From assembly GCA_963819075.1 (NCBI GenBank), contig CAWFUP010000008.1, positions 310,001 through 374,000 on the forward strand: DNA of 64,000 bases, read 5' to 3'. Positions within the stretch are counted from its first letter, which is position 1; every line of letters begins with the position of its first letter. Shown here piece after piece: positions 47,329-56,969 of this stretch. The position numbers and the translations under genes are program-made. The notes under the pieces are model-generated. The model ran no database searches and had not been told where the DNA came from. It saw only the letters and a program-made list of their open reading frames with translations. This DNA comes from CAVQBJ01 sp963819075. Its GTDB lineage: Bacteria > Actinomycetota > Thermoleophilia > Solirubrobacterales > Solirubrobacteraceae.

Positions 47329-47664
47329 CGTGTTTTCCCTTCGGTTGCTCGGTGGGTTCTCGCGGCGCCTGGCGCCGCGCTCGGGCTGAAACCTAGGTCC
47401 GCTAACGGCCAACGCCCATGACCCAAAGGTGTGTTCCTCGCCACCCTCCGCTACGGCCGCCGGCCTCCGCAGGGCGGCGCGTGTGCGATTGACGCCCCGT
47501 CCGCGGTGAGGTCGCCGCGCGGTTGCGCGCACCGCGCACGTCCCCGGTAGGATCGCCGCCGTCATGACGATGCGACGGGGAGGGCGTGATCGGCAATTCG
47601 CAATGGGATCTCTCCGTCCCGGACTCGACGGCCGTGCGCCCAAGGGCGCTGCGGGATAACGTTG
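47329..47664. other. Divergent intergenic region
   Basis: No gene seen. It separates the leftward superinfection-immunity-like gene from the rightward FHA gene and should hold both promoters; I could not pick convincing -35/-10 boxes. Confidence 0.3.
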
Positions 47665-48381
47665 ATGAGCGACGCCACGCACGCCTCCGCGGGCGAGGCC
47701 GACGACGACCCGCTCGCCCCTCACTCACTCTCGCCGACTGAGCTGAAGGCGATCCTTGCCGCCGAGCGATCGGGCGTTCCCTTTCTCGTATACCGCGACG
47801 CGGAGCGGCGGCTGTGCTTGCACCATCTTCGCGCTGAGGAGGGGCCGGTGTTCGTCGGCCGCCGCGAGGGCGCCCACCTCACGCTCGGCTGGGACCTCGA
47901 GGTGTCGGGGATCCATGCCGAGCTGCGCTGCCTCGCCGGCGAATGGACAATCGTCGACGACGGGTTGTCGACGAACGGCACGTTCGTGAACAGGCGGCGC
48001 GTGGCGGGCCGCCAGCGGCTGCGCGACGGCGACCGGGTGCGGCTCGGCCGTACGAAACTCGCCTACAACGGCGCGCTGAGCGCGAGCCACGAGACAACCT
48101 CGCTGGGCGCCGAACTCCCCAACGTGCGGCTGAGCGAGAGCCAGCGACGGGTCCTCGTCGCCCTGTGCCGGCCGTGCCTCAGCAAGGGGGACCTGCACGC
48201 CCCCGCCAGCAATCAGCAGATCTCCGAGGAGGTGTTCCTCGGCGTCGACACCGTGAAGATGCAGTTGCGCGCGATGTTCACCAAGTTCGGCCTCAACGAG
48301 CTGCCTCAGAATCAGAAGCGCGCGGGCCTCGCCGAGCTGGCGCTGCGCACTGGCCTTGTGTCGGTCCGCGACCTCGAGTAG
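47665..48381 (+). CDS. FHA domain protein with C-terminal DNA-binding-like region
   Basis: ATG at 47665 (a TTG directly before is an alternative); 238 residues. An FHA domain lies at about 55-135 with the phosphothreonine-binding residues in place: VFVGRREG (Gly-Arg), LEVSGIHAEL (Ser and His) and LSTNGTFVNR (Asn). The C-terminal part (SESQRRVLVALCRPCLSKGD; NQQISEEVFLGVDTVKMQLR; AMFTKFGLNELPQNQKRAGL) has the layout of a LuxR/GerE-like winged or four-helix HTH with a recognition helix at VDTVKMQLRAMFTKFG. So a phospho-dependent regulator is likely. It is convergent with, and 3 bp from, the CHASE2 kinase gene, its obvious candidate partner. Confidence 0.75.
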   Translation: MSDATHASAGEADDDPLAPHSLSPTELKAILAAERSGVPFLVYRDAERRLCLHHLRAEEGPVFVGRREGAHLTLGWDLEVSGIHAELRCLAGEWTIVDDGLSTNGTFVNRRRVAGRQRLRDGDRVRLGRTKLAYNGALSASHETTSLGAELPNVRLSESQRRVLVALCRPCLSKGDLHAPASNQQISEEVFLGVDTVKMQLRAMFTKFGLNELPQNQKRAGLAELALRTGLVSVRDLE

Positions 48382-48384
48382 CCC

Positions 48385-50616
48385 TCAGGCCGATGGCCTC
48401 GTCGCCGAATCGCCGTTGCCGGGCGGCACGGCGGACTGCGCCGTCGCGGCGTCCTGCACCTCGGTCGGCGCGGCGAGCGAGACCGCGGTCGCCCCGCCGA
48501 CCACGGTGCGCCGAAACCGGGCGCCCGGCGCGGTGCTTGCGACGTCGCCGGGGCGCGCGACCGGGGAGCCCTGGTCGGCCGTGCTCCCGTGCTCCCCCGC
48601 CGCGAGGACGGCGGACGTCGCAGCGGCGAGCGCGCCAGCCGTCGCGTAGCGCTCGGCCGGGTCCTTCGCGAGCCCGCGCGCGATCACAGCGTCGATCTCC
48701 GGCGGGAGATCGGGCACGGCCTCGCTTGGCGCTGGCGGCGGCGCGCTCACGTGTGCCCACAGCTTGGCCATGTCGTTCTCGCGAGGGAAGGGCGGGTGGC
48801 CGGTCAGGCAGTGGTACAGCAGAGCGGTGAGCGCGTACACATCGGCCCGCCGGTCGACCGTCTCTCCCTGGATCTGCTCGGGCGCGACGTAGTCGAGCGT
48901 GCCCACCCAGTGGTCGGCCTGGGTGAGCCGGCTCGCGCCCCCCAGCGCGGTGGCGACACCGAAGTCGGTGAGGTAGACGTGCTCGGGCTCGTCGAGGGTG
49001 ATGAGCGCGTTTGCCGGCTTGACGTCGCGATGGACGAGCCCCTGCGCATGGGCGGCGTCGAGCGCTGCGGCGAGCTGCTCGACGATTCTCGCGGTCCGCC
49101 GGGGGGCGAGTGCGCCGCCGCGCTGCAGGAGCGCATCGAGGTCGACGCCGGCTACGAGACGCATCGCGATGAACAACAGCCCGTCGTCCTCACCGGCTTC
49201 GTACACGGGGATGACGTTGGCGTGCTCGACCGCCGCGGCGGCGCGGCATTCGCGCTTGAACCGGGTTCGGTATTCGTCATCGAGCGCGAACTCTGGACGG
49301 ACGAGCTTCACCGCGACCTCGCGGCCAAGCGCGAGTTGCGTCGCCTGGTACACCGCGCCCATACCGCCGGTGGCGATGAGGTGCTCCATGCGGTAGCCGG
49401 CCACGACCGAGGTCGCCGCGAGCGCCCTCGGTCCCGCGTCGCCGAGCACTCGGGCCACGACACCGGGCTCGGCGTCCGCGAACAGCTCGCGTAGTCGGCG
49501 CCGCTCGCGAGTGTCGGCGGTGGCCGCGATGAGGAGCGCGCCGCCGCTCGCGAGCAGCACGGCGATCGCCTCCGGGGTGAACTCGAGCACGGTGCCAGAG
49601 TCAAAGGCGACGACGACCACGCCGCACCACGCAGCGAGCAGCGTCGCCCCGGCGAGCGCCACCGACAGCGACCCGAAGCGCACGGCGACGCCGCATACTC
49701 CGAGCACCGCCGCCAGGATCAGTACGACCTCCGACCAAGCGGGGGCGTCGCGCAGCGGCAGGCCGGCCAGCAGCGTGGCGACCTCGTTCGCCTGGACCTC
49801 CGGCCCGGTCATCGGACCGCCGACGGCCGTGGGGTGCTCGTCCTGGAGCACGGGGGCGGTCGGCCCGACGACCACGACCTTGCCGCGCAGGAGCGAGGGA
49901 TCAACCGTTCCGTGGAGGACTCGCACGAGAGGGATGACCGGGTATGTACCCGGTGGGCCGGCGAAATCGACCCAGCCGCCGTCGGAGGCGATCTGCGCAG
50001 CGCTCGGCGCGCGGCGCCTTCACCGCCGGGTCGCCAGAACCCCCAGCGTCGGCAGGGTCTTGACCGCGCCGACGAGGTGGCGGATGACCCCGTCGGGGTC
50101 GGTCGGCTGCAGCGACGCGCCGGCGTACACGCCCGTTCCGGCGAAGTTGCGCTGTCCGCCCAGTACGAGCGTCTGCCCGCGTGGGCCGATGGCCGTCGCG
50201 GCGAGCACGACGGGCGCGGCACGCTCCGCCGCGCTGAGGAGCGCGTCGTCGACCGCCGCCGTGGTCGGTCGCTCAAAGGCGAAGTCGTAGACGATCGCGC
50301 GGGCGCCGTCGGCGTGGAGTCGGGCCATCACCTCGGCATGAACGGTCCGCGACAACGGATACTGCCGCAGCGAGGCGAGACTGTTCTCGTCGAGCCCGAC
50401 GAGGGCCACCTCGGGGCTCGGCCGCTCGTGCCCGCGAACCGCGAAGCGCGTGTCGATGGACTGTCGCTCGACCGCAGCGATGAGCGCACCGTGACGGACC
50501 GCGATCCCAGCGGCGCTCGCGAGGAGCACCACGAGCAGCAGGCCGGCAAGCCTCCAGCGAGACGCCCAGTCGCTCGCCCGACCAGGCGCTGTGGCCCTGC
50601 CGTCGCCGTCGTTCAC
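48385..50616 (-). pseudogene. CHASE2-Ser/Thr protein kinase interrupted by in-frame TGA
   Basis: GTG at 50616 starts a transmembrane helix (LAGLLLVVLLASAAGIAV) and an extracellular CHASE2 domain (VALVGLDENSLASLRQYPLS; RAIVYDFAFERPT; GKVVVVGPTAPVLQDEHPTA). Codon 199 (50022-50020) is TGA, but the same frame continues with AQIASDGGWVDFAGPPGTY, which is normal CHASE2 sequence. Three membrane helices and a complete kinase follow: IATGGMGAVYQA, VAVKLV, HRDVKPANALI, DFGVATAL, APEQIQGE. Total about 743 codons. Either a nonsense mutation, a pair of nearby compensating indels (a shifted frame reads GEGAARRAL here), or a sequencing error splits the gene; the downstream part could restart at a GTG at 49926. 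The kinase would sit in the membrane and phosphorylate cytoplasmic targets such as the FHA protein's partners. Confidence 0.75.
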
Positions 50617-51082
50617 GCCGATGCCGCCCCCTAGCGGAGATGCCCCACGCCCGCGATCGTAGCTGATCGCGCGTGACCCACCTGCGCCAGCCGGGCGCGC
50701 CGCGCCTGGGACGGTCCTCAGGCAGATGAGCCGAACCGGGGTGGGCGGAGACGGTCTCCGCCCACCCCGGCCTGGATCAGTCAGGGGGTGGGCGCACGCC
50801 ACAATTGGGGGTCCCGCCACGGCAGCGTCAGGACCCGGCGTGCCCCGCAGAGTCGTCGGTCCAGCTGATCGGCCAGCCGCCAAACGCGAAAGGAACGTAC
50901 TGCGTACCAGCTTCGTTCCATCCGGCCCGTTCTCCACGGCCCGGCACTACGGCCGGACGGTTTCAGTCAAACATGAGCCTCGCGGACCGCGCAATGGCCC
51001 GCAGCGCATCGCGGAGGCGCGCAGCGGCGGCCCGGCCGGCCGGGCGCCTGGACTTAGCCCGGTACGCGCAGCGACCGTTTCG
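50617..51082. other. Divergent gap with large hairpin
   Basis: No gene seen. It contains the 17-bp inverted repeat at 50736-50770. Frames running through it are GC shadows or the upstream extension of the pseudogene starting at 51083. Confidence 0.3.
50736..50770. terminator. 17-bp perfect inverted repeat (hairpin)
   Basis: CCGGGGTGGGCGGAGAC (50736-50752), one central G, GTCTCCGCCCACCCCGG (50754-50770). Such a strong stem would terminate transcription in either direction, but it stands between the starts of two divergent genes, so it may mark the end of a lost gene or an unannotated small transcript. Confidence 0.45.
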
Positions 51083-52010
51083 ATGAGTGAAGTCACTCCA
51101 GCCCCGCACGCGACTCAGCCGTGCCGCGTCGCGCGCAGGCTGCTGCGCGCGACGCGCGGAGTGCTGTCGCTGCCTCTCGCCGTCCTTGCCGCGTTGCTCT
51201 CTCCCGCCGTCGCGAGCGCGTCGACGAGCGCGTCCACGACAATCTGGGGGGCGGCGGCGGCGCCTTCAACATGCTCGAGGCTGGCGGCGGTCACCACATC
51301 GACTACTGGACGCTCCGTCGCGGGCGGTGACCGGGTCCCCATCACCCTCGGCAACCCCACCCACCAGGGCTACCGCTCTGAGCTCTACGCGCCCGGTACG
51401 ACCGCGAGCACATTTGCCGCGGCGCCTGCCCGCGACCGTGTCGAGTAACTCGAGCGCTTGAGATCGCGCCGTACGACGACGGGACGTTCGTGCTCGCCGT
51501 CTGCGATAACACCCCCAACAACAACAGCGACGACTGGCGCAGCGTCAGCAGCGGAGGCGGGAGCTTCCCGATGGACCCCTACACGTTCACGCTCGTGCGG
51601 CCGGCCCCGATCCCAGCGAACGTCGCCGCCGCTGAGACCCGCGCGAGCACCCAGATCGCGAACGCCGGCATGCTTATGCTTCGCGCCGTGCAGGCCGGCG
51701 GCGGCTCCAACATCGACTGCTGGAACGTCGCCCCGTCGGACAGGCAGCAGCTCAATGTCGCCGTCGGAAACCCACATGGCGGCAGCTACCGCTTCGAGCT
51801 CTAGGCGCCGGGGCGCTAACGACACGGGCTTCACCGCTCGCGCCGGTGCCCGCCGCCGGGGCGACGAACAACAGCCCGACCGAGACACAATCGCTGTCAA
51901 TCCCCTACACCGGACAGCGGTACACCGGCGTGTTCGTGCTCGCCGTCCGCGAGAACACCATAACTACGACAACGACGACTCTGTTACTGAGCAGCCGCGC
52001 TCGCATGTGG
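51083..52010 (+). pseudogene. Decayed paralogue of the 444-bp-repeat secreted protein
   Basis: ATG 51083 opens a normal signal peptide (VLSLPLAVLAALLSPAVASA). Then pieces of the module encoded at 52245-54125 appear in changing frames: FNMLEAGGGHHIDYWTLRR, GYRSELYAPGTTAS, DDGTFVLAVCDNTPNNNSDD, MDPYTFTLV, a second module RASTQIANAGMLMLRAVQAG with GGSNIDCWNVA and GGSYRFEL, and a last weak one near 51920 (GVFVLAVRENT). Stops at about 51446 and 51802 and several frame changes show a dead gene. It faces the intact paralogue. Confidence 0.65.
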
Positions 52011-52185
52011 GCGGGGCATCGGAGATGAGTGACGTCGTGCCCAGCGCGAACTCGGTCGAGAACGTGAAGGGGCTCATCGCGGGCATGATGCTGCTCGGGT
52101 TGAGCCGTATTGGCGCGGGCGCGACCTCTCGGGCCGCGCTCGCCAGGCCATCGCCCGCTCGGCCGGTGCGCTCCGACGCGCGCCG

Positions 52186-52218
52186 CTGGCCCGCCGACGA
52201 CATCCGGCGGCGGGCCAG
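52186..52218. terminator. Hairpin between convergent genes
   Basis: CTGGCCCGCCG (52186-52196), 11-nt loop, CGGCGGGCCAG (52208-52218). It lies between the end of the decayed paralogue and the end of the leftward 444-bp-repeat gene, a fitting place for a bidirectional terminator. Confidence 0.5.
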
Positions 52219-52244
52219 GGCGCTGCCCGCCAGGTCATCGTCCG

Positions 52245-54125
52245 TCAGGTGATCGTGATACTCACGCGCGCGCTGAGCGTGCGTATACCGCTCTTTGTCG
52301 TCCAAGTGAGCACGTAGCTCCCTCGGGCGAGCCGCGGCGAGCCACCGGCGATGAACTCGAGGTGCCCCTTCACGGTGGCCGACCGGCCCCGCGCCGCGAC
52401 GTGCCCACGCAGGGAGATCGTCGTGCTCGCCGGCTTGTCGCGAGCCGCGAAGGCCGACGAGGCGTTGACAAGGGCCTCGCTGCAGCGCTCTGTCCTGCGT
52501 ACCGAAGTGCATTTCAGGAACGTCACGAGGCGCACAGTCGCCGTGGAGCCGCGGACGCCGCTGCCCGCGGTAGACGAGCCCGTGTGGCTTGACGCGGTAC
52601 TGGTGGTGCTGGTGGCCGTAGTGTTCGTCCTGTTGGTCGCAGTGCTGGTGCTGGTGGTCCCAGTGGTCGTCACCGTCGCCAGCGAGGTTGTGAACGTGTA
52701 TGGGTTCATTGGGTTGGCGATGTCGCCGGGTGTGGACTGACCGGCGGGGGGAACGGCTGTGCGGCAGTCCGGCGCGTTGCCCTGGGAGTCTTCGCACACG
52801 GCCAGGATGAACGTTCCGGTGTACGGCGCTTGCAGCGTGATCGTGCTCGGGCCACCGTTCCCGACGCGCCCTGAGCTCACGGGCGGGCTGGCCCTGAACG
52901 ATCCGTCAGACGTGCCGGGCGCGTACAGCTCAAACCGGTCTCCCCAATAGCTGGGCGCGGTGTTCGTCGTGTCGATCTGGACCTGATCGCCACCATTGAG
53001 CTGGACCTTCCAGTAGTCGACGTTCTCTCCCCCACCGGCTTCGCAGTTACCCACCGAAAGCGACGGCGCGCCCGCGATCGTGGAGGTGGCGCGCTGCTCC
53101 GAGGCGGAGCACGGCGAGGCGATCAGCGTCGTCGCGAACGTGTATGGGTTCATTGGGTTGGCGATGTCGCCGGGTGTGGACTGACCGGCGGGGGGAACGG
53201 CTGTGCGGCAGTCCGGCGCGTTGCCCTGGGAGTCTTCGCAGACGGCCAGGATGAACGTTCCGGTGTACGGCGCTTGCAGCGTGATCGTGCTCGGGCCACC
53301 GTTCCCGACGCGCCCTGAGCTCACGGGCGGGCTGGCCCTGAACGATCCGTCAGACGTGCCGGGCGCGTACAGCTCAAACCGGTCTCCCCAATAGCTGGGC
53401 GCGGTGTTCGTCGTGTCGATCTGGACCTGATCGCCACCATTGAGCTGGACCTTCCAGTAGTCGACGTTCTCTCCCCCACCGGCTTCGCAGTTACCCACCG
53501 AAAGCGACGGCGCGCCCGCGATCGTGGAGGTGGCGCGCTGCTCCGAGGCGGAGCACGGCGAGGCGATCAGCGTCGTCGCGAACGTGTATGGGTTCATTGG
53601 GTTGGCGATGTCGCCGGGTGTGGACTGACCGGCGGGGGGAACGGCTGTGCGGCAGTCCGGCGCGTTGCCCTGGGAGTCTTCGCACACGGCCAGGATGAAC
53701 GTTCCGGTGTACGGCGCTTGCAGCGTGATCGTGCTCGGGCCACCGTTCCCGACGCGCCCTGAGCTCACGGGCGGGCTGGCCCTGAACGATCCGTCAGACG
53801 TGCCGGGCGCGTACAGCTCAAACCGGTCTCCCCAATAGCTGGGCGCGGTGTTCGTCGTGTCGATCTGGACCTGATCGCCACCATTGAGCTGGACCTTCCA
53901 GAAATCGACGTTCGCCCCACCACCCGCCGCGGGCGCGCCCAGGCTCAACCTACCGGCAGAGGCAATCGTGTTCGAGGCCGCGGTCTGCGCGGACGCCACT
54001 GCCGGAACACCCGCGAAGAGAGCGCTCAGTAGGAGAACCACCAGTCCGGGGGACCAACGTCGAAGGACGCGGCACGCCGACTGGGCGGGCCCTCGGTTGT
54101 CGCAATGTCGAACTCGGTGCGTCAT
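52245..54125 (-). CDS. Secreted protein with three 148-residue repeats
   Basis: ATG at 54125 is preceded by GGAG (ATGGAGCAGAGATCA); the frame is open to 54227. About 626 residues. Signal peptide (LVVLLLSALFAGVPAVASAQ), then three modules: each has GGGxNVDxWKVQLNGGDQVQ, YWGDRFELYAPGTSDGSFRA, LQAPYTGTFILAVCEDSQGN and PMNPYTF, i.e. a PPC/pre-peptidase-like jelly roll with conserved Cys. The modules are nearly identical. A Thr-rich stalk and a small basic C-terminal beta domain (RGSYVLTWTTKSGIRTLSAR) follow. Probably surface-exposed; ligand unknown. A decayed paralogue lies immediately beyond its end on the other strand. Confidence 0.8.
   Translation of the reverse strand: MTHRVRHCDNRGPAQSACRVLRRWSPGLVVLLLSALFAGVPAVASAQTAASNTIASAGRLSLGAPAAGGGANVDFWKVQLNGGDQVQIDTTNTAPSYWGDRFELYAPGTSDGSFRASPPVSSGRVGNGGPSTITLQAPYTGTFILAVCEDSQGNAPDCRTAVPPAGQSTPGDIANPMNPYTFATTLIASPCSASEQRATSTIAGAPSLSVGNCEAGGGENVDYWKVQLNGGDQVQIDTTNTAPSYWGDRFELYAPGTSDGSFRASPPVSSGRVGNGGPSTITLQAPYTGTFILAVCEDSQGNAPDCRTAVPPAGQSTPGDIANPMNPYTFATTLIASPCSASEQRATSTIAGAPSLSVGNCEAGGGENVDYWKVQLNGGDQVQIDTTNTAPSYWGDRFELYAPGTSDGSFRASPPVSSGRVGNGGPSTITLQAPYTGTFILAVCEDSQGNAPDCRTAVPPAGQSTPGDIANPMNPYTFTTSLATVTTTGTTSTSTATNRTNTTATSTTSTASSHTGSSTAGSGVRGSTATVRLVTFLKCTSVRRTERCSEALVNASSAFAARDKPASTTISLRGHVAARGRSATVKGHLEFIAGGSPRLARGSYVLTWTTKSGIRTLSARVSITIT
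52693..53900. repeat. 444-bp tandem repeats inside secreted-protein gene
   Basis: Period 444 bp (148 codons), about 2.7 copies. Copies are almost identical; I noticed a C/G difference at 53241 (CAGACGG against CACACGG). The promoter-proximal edge of the last copy diverges near 53900. Confidence 0.8.
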
Positions 54126-54795
54126 TGATCTCTGCTCCATTCGTCGTCGAGGGACCGCCCAACGCGAGTGCGGGGAGAACACCGCAGGCAACGAACAAGG
54201 CGGGAGAAGTGTGCGAGAACTGCGCAACGAGAGTGATTCTCGCGCGTCAACAGCGGGCTGCGCCGGACCAAAGGTGGAGTGTGGCTACACCTCGGCACCA
54301 CGCTTTGACGGCTCCATCCGGTATGCGTCGCCATGAGTCCATCCGATCCTCGCAATGGTTGACAACGTCGATGATCTGTCGGCGTTTCGGGTGGTAGAGA
54401 GTCCGCCCTTGGAAGGGTGCTGGAGAGGATGGCCCGCGTGATGCGCTTGCTCGCCCGGACTAGCGATGTAAGACGGCCGCCGCTTGAGCGCTCGTCGCGG
54501 CAACGACGCCCGGTGCGGTGTCTCGCGAACCTTCGTTCGCGGACACTCCCATGCGCGGGGTGTTTGGCCCGGTCGGTCGCGTAACGCATGCCGTGCACGC
54601 GCCTTTGTAGCGTCCTCCCCCTTCCGCGACACGGACGCCCGGACACCCGTTGCCACACGCGCCGCGTAGGGTCCTGGCAGTCGGTCGCGGCGGAAGCGAC
54701 CGGGCCGCTGGGGCAGCGCCAGTGATCGCGGCACGCGGGAGACCTCGCCATCGCTTGAGACGCTATGGCATCTGATGCCGAGAGGAGCGACGCCG
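54126..54795. other. 670-bp divergent gap, no gene recognised
   Basis: No frame on either strand shows coding character. It separates the leftward repeat protein from the rightward gene at 54796, so it holds both promoters. It also marks the change from surface-protein genes to the conjugation-type region. Confidence 0.3.
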
Positions 54796-55800
54796 ATGGG
54801 CAGCCAGGACAGCAGCGCAACGTCCCTCGAGTACGACTTGCCGCGACTGCGGGCGTGCGCCACACTTCTGGAGCAGGCCCAGCACTGCCCTGCAGATCGC
54901 GGTGCGGGTGATCCTGTCGCCGACATCGACGCGATCATCGAGCAGGCCACGCGCTACGCCGCGCAGGCGACCGCAAGCGGCCTGATCGACACTGCCCAGG
55001 CGGCCGTCGCCGTCGCGAGGCCGGTCGACCCGGCGATCCGCCCGTACTGGACCGGCACCGCCCTCATCACCCGGATGACGCGCGACTGCAGCGCCGGAAC
55101 CGACGGGTACCCGCTGGACGTCGCCCGCCACGCTGCCGTGACCCAACAGGTCGCTCGGCTGGACATGGGCGGGTGCGCCCGAAGCCTGCACCTCCTCGCC
55201 GCCTCATGCGTTCTACTGGCCAGCGCGATCGATCCGACCATCGCCCCGGGCGCCGTATCGCTGTCCAGGACACCATCGCCCGTCCACGTCGACCAGCTGG
55301 AGAGCCTGATCGCCGACTCGGTACTTCAGGTCCGCGGGACCGACTGGCAGTCACCGCTTGAGCCCGTGCAGCCTACGGACGATGGGGACAACGAGCCGGC
55401 CGAGGCGGCGGCGCTGGTGTCTCTGTCGTGCGTAGTGATGGGGCTGGACTGGGCGTGGCCTGTGAGCCGCCTGGTCTACTTCGCAGGCGAGCTGCTGCGC
55501 GACATGCACCCCGAGGTGAGCATGAGCCCGATCATCCAGGACGCCGCCCTGGTGCTGGCCACATCAGGACTGGGAAGCGACGGGACGCTGCAAAGCGGTG
55601 AGGCCCACGGCCGGCTCACCAACCAGGTGGCGTCGCTGCCCGAGGTAGTCCATCACCATCTCGCGGGCCAGCCGAGCAGCACGACCACGTACACGCTCAC
55701 CGAGGTGCTGCGCCACGTCCTCGTGATCGCCTGGTGCGCCCGGCACGGGCGGGTCAGCCAAGGCCGCGTGGCACCCCGATGGACACAGGCGACCGCCTGA
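54796..55800 (+). CDS. Hypothetical cytoplasmic protein
   Basis: The ATG at 54796 is preceded by GAGAGGAG at about 10 nt and is preferred to the ATG at 54775; 334 residues. Helix-rich, slightly acidic, without signal peptide or clear membrane spans (IDAIIEQATRYAAQATASGL; LDVARHAAVTQQVARLDMGG; LTEVLRHVLVIAWCARHGRV). No domain is recognised. It is a single gene upstream of the SDR and type IV secretion genes, and may be element-specific. Confidence 0.6.
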   Translation: MGSQDSSATSLEYDLPRLRACATLLEQAQHCPADRGAGDPVADIDAIIEQATRYAAQATASGLIDTAQAAVAVARPVDPAIRPYWTGTALITRMTRDCSAGTDGYPLDVARHAAVTQQVARLDMGGCARSLHLLAASCVLLASAIDPTIAPGAVSLSRTPSPVHVDQLESLIADSVLQVRGTDWQSPLEPVQPTDDGDNEPAEAAALVSLSCVVMGLDWAWPVSRLVYFAGELLRDMHPEVSMSPIIQDAALVLATSGLGSDGTLQSGEAHGRLTNQVASLPEVVHHHLAGQPSSTTTYTLTEVLRHVLVIAWCARHGRVSQGRVAPRWTQATA

Positions 55801-56147
55801 GAACGCGCTAACTGCGCTGCGTCCGGGTCTCCCGGCACGACCGCAACGGCCATCGCCGCACAGAGCCTCACTGAGGAGAGCACAGGCAGCGGCTCCGTCG
55901 ACGCCTGGGGTCGGGCCGAATGACAGCGCCCTGGCGCAGCCTCCCGGATCCGCCGACGATCACCGGCGCTCGTTCGCGGTCATCACATACCTGAACTCGC
56001 AGTAGCGGCGGACGGACGCCGCGGGACGAGATCCCGCGCCGTTCGGCGTTATATTGACCACCGTCGCCGGTCCTACGCTGCGGTCAATATCCACGCCTCG
56101 CGGCCCGGCGCGCTAGGCCGCTCGGACCCCCCGGAGGTGGGCAACGC
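55801..56147. other. Gap with inverted repeat upstream of SDR gene
   Basis: No gene seen. The 9-bp inverted repeat at 56051-56090 lies in its second half. Confidence 0.3.
56051..56090 (+). promoter_or_regulatory. Inverted repeat / possible operator-promoter
   Basis: ATATTGACC (56051-56059) and GGTCAATAT (56082-56090) are perfect inverted repeats with a 22-nt spacer, about 58 bp before the SDR start. The left arm contains TTGACC, a good -35 box, with TACGCT at 56074 as a possible, closely spaced -10. A repressor operator overlapping the promoter would fit. Confidence 0.4.
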
Positions 56148-56918
56148 GTGAGCACGGGTGCAATGGCTGACCGGATGGCCGTCGTCACCGGCGCAAGCTC
56201 GGGGATCGGACGAGCCGCCGCGCTGGCGCTCGCCGGCGCGGGCGCGCACGTGGCGCTCCTGGCGCTGCCCGGCAGCGGACTGAGCGAGGTCGCCGACCGG
56301 TGCCGCGGCGCGGGAGTCGAGGCGATCACGATCGAGGCCGACGTCGGCGACCGCGCCTGCGTCGCCGACGCGTTCGAACGGGCCGAAGCGCTCGCGCCGG
56401 TCGACGCGGTGTTCTCCGGGGCGGGGATCTCAACGATCGCGCCCGCGGTCGAGACGACCGACGAGCAGTGGGCGCGGCAGCTTCACACGAACCTCACGGG
56501 AACGTTCTATGTCGTGCGTGAGGCCGCGCGGCTGATGCTGCGCCGCCAGCGCGGCGCGATCGTCACGACCGCGTCCGAGCTCGCGATCACCGGCCAGGCC
56601 GGTTACCTGGCCTACACCGCGTCGAAGGGCGGCGTCCTCGCCATGACCCGCGTGCTCGCCGCCGAGCTCGCGCCGCACGGCGTGCGCGCGAACACGCTCT
56701 GCCCCGGGCCGGTAGAGACGCCGTTGCTCGCGGCAGATTTCGAGCTCGCCGACGATCCGGCGCGCGAGCGCGAAAGCGTCGAGAGCTCGACCGCCTTCGG
56801 ACGGATCGGCCGACCAGACGAGATCGCAAGAGCCATCCTGTTCCTGCTCTCCGACGAATCGTCCTACATGACCGGCGCGCAACTGGTCGTCGACGGGGGC
56901 CGCACCAGCTGCTTTTAG
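56148..56918 (+). CDS. Short-chain dehydrogenase/reductase
   Basis: GTG at 56148 follows GGAGGT at good distance; 256 residues, the classical SDR length. The cofactor loop is TGASSGIG (14-21); the catalytic triad is Ser143 (TTASELAITG), Tyr156 and Lys160 (YTASKGG). The acidic or basic residue after beta-2 that sets NAD/NADP choice is not clear (LALPGSGL). C-terminal CPGPVETPL and YMTGAQLVVDGG are typical of the 3-oxoacyl-ACP-reductase-like group. Substrate unknown. It stands alone, with a conspicuous inverted repeat upstream. Confidence 0.85.
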   Translation: MSTGAMADRMAVVTGASSGIGRAAALALAGAGAHVALLALPGSGLSEVADRCRGAGVEAITIEADVGDRACVADAFERAEALAPVDAVFSGAGISTIAPAVETTDEQWARQLHTNLTGTFYVVREAARLMLRRQRGAIVTTASELAITGQAGYLAYTASKGGVLAMTRVLAAELAPHGVRANTLCPGPVETPLLAADFELADDPARERESVESSTAFGRIGRPDEIARAILFLLSDESSYMTGAQLVVDGGRTSCF

Positions 56919-56969
56919 CCGCCGACGCCGCGTCCCGTCGCAGCTGGGCACCGCGGGCAGGCCAGTCGG

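Noticed and set aside
47402..47728. Minus-strand frame spanning the divergent promoter region
   Set aside because: Arg/Pro-rich GC-driven frame; the neighbouring gene has a well-supported start at 47328.
53491..53685. Short minus-strand frame repeated in the 444-bp units
   Set aside because: Shadow frame of the repeat protein encoded on the same strand in another phase.
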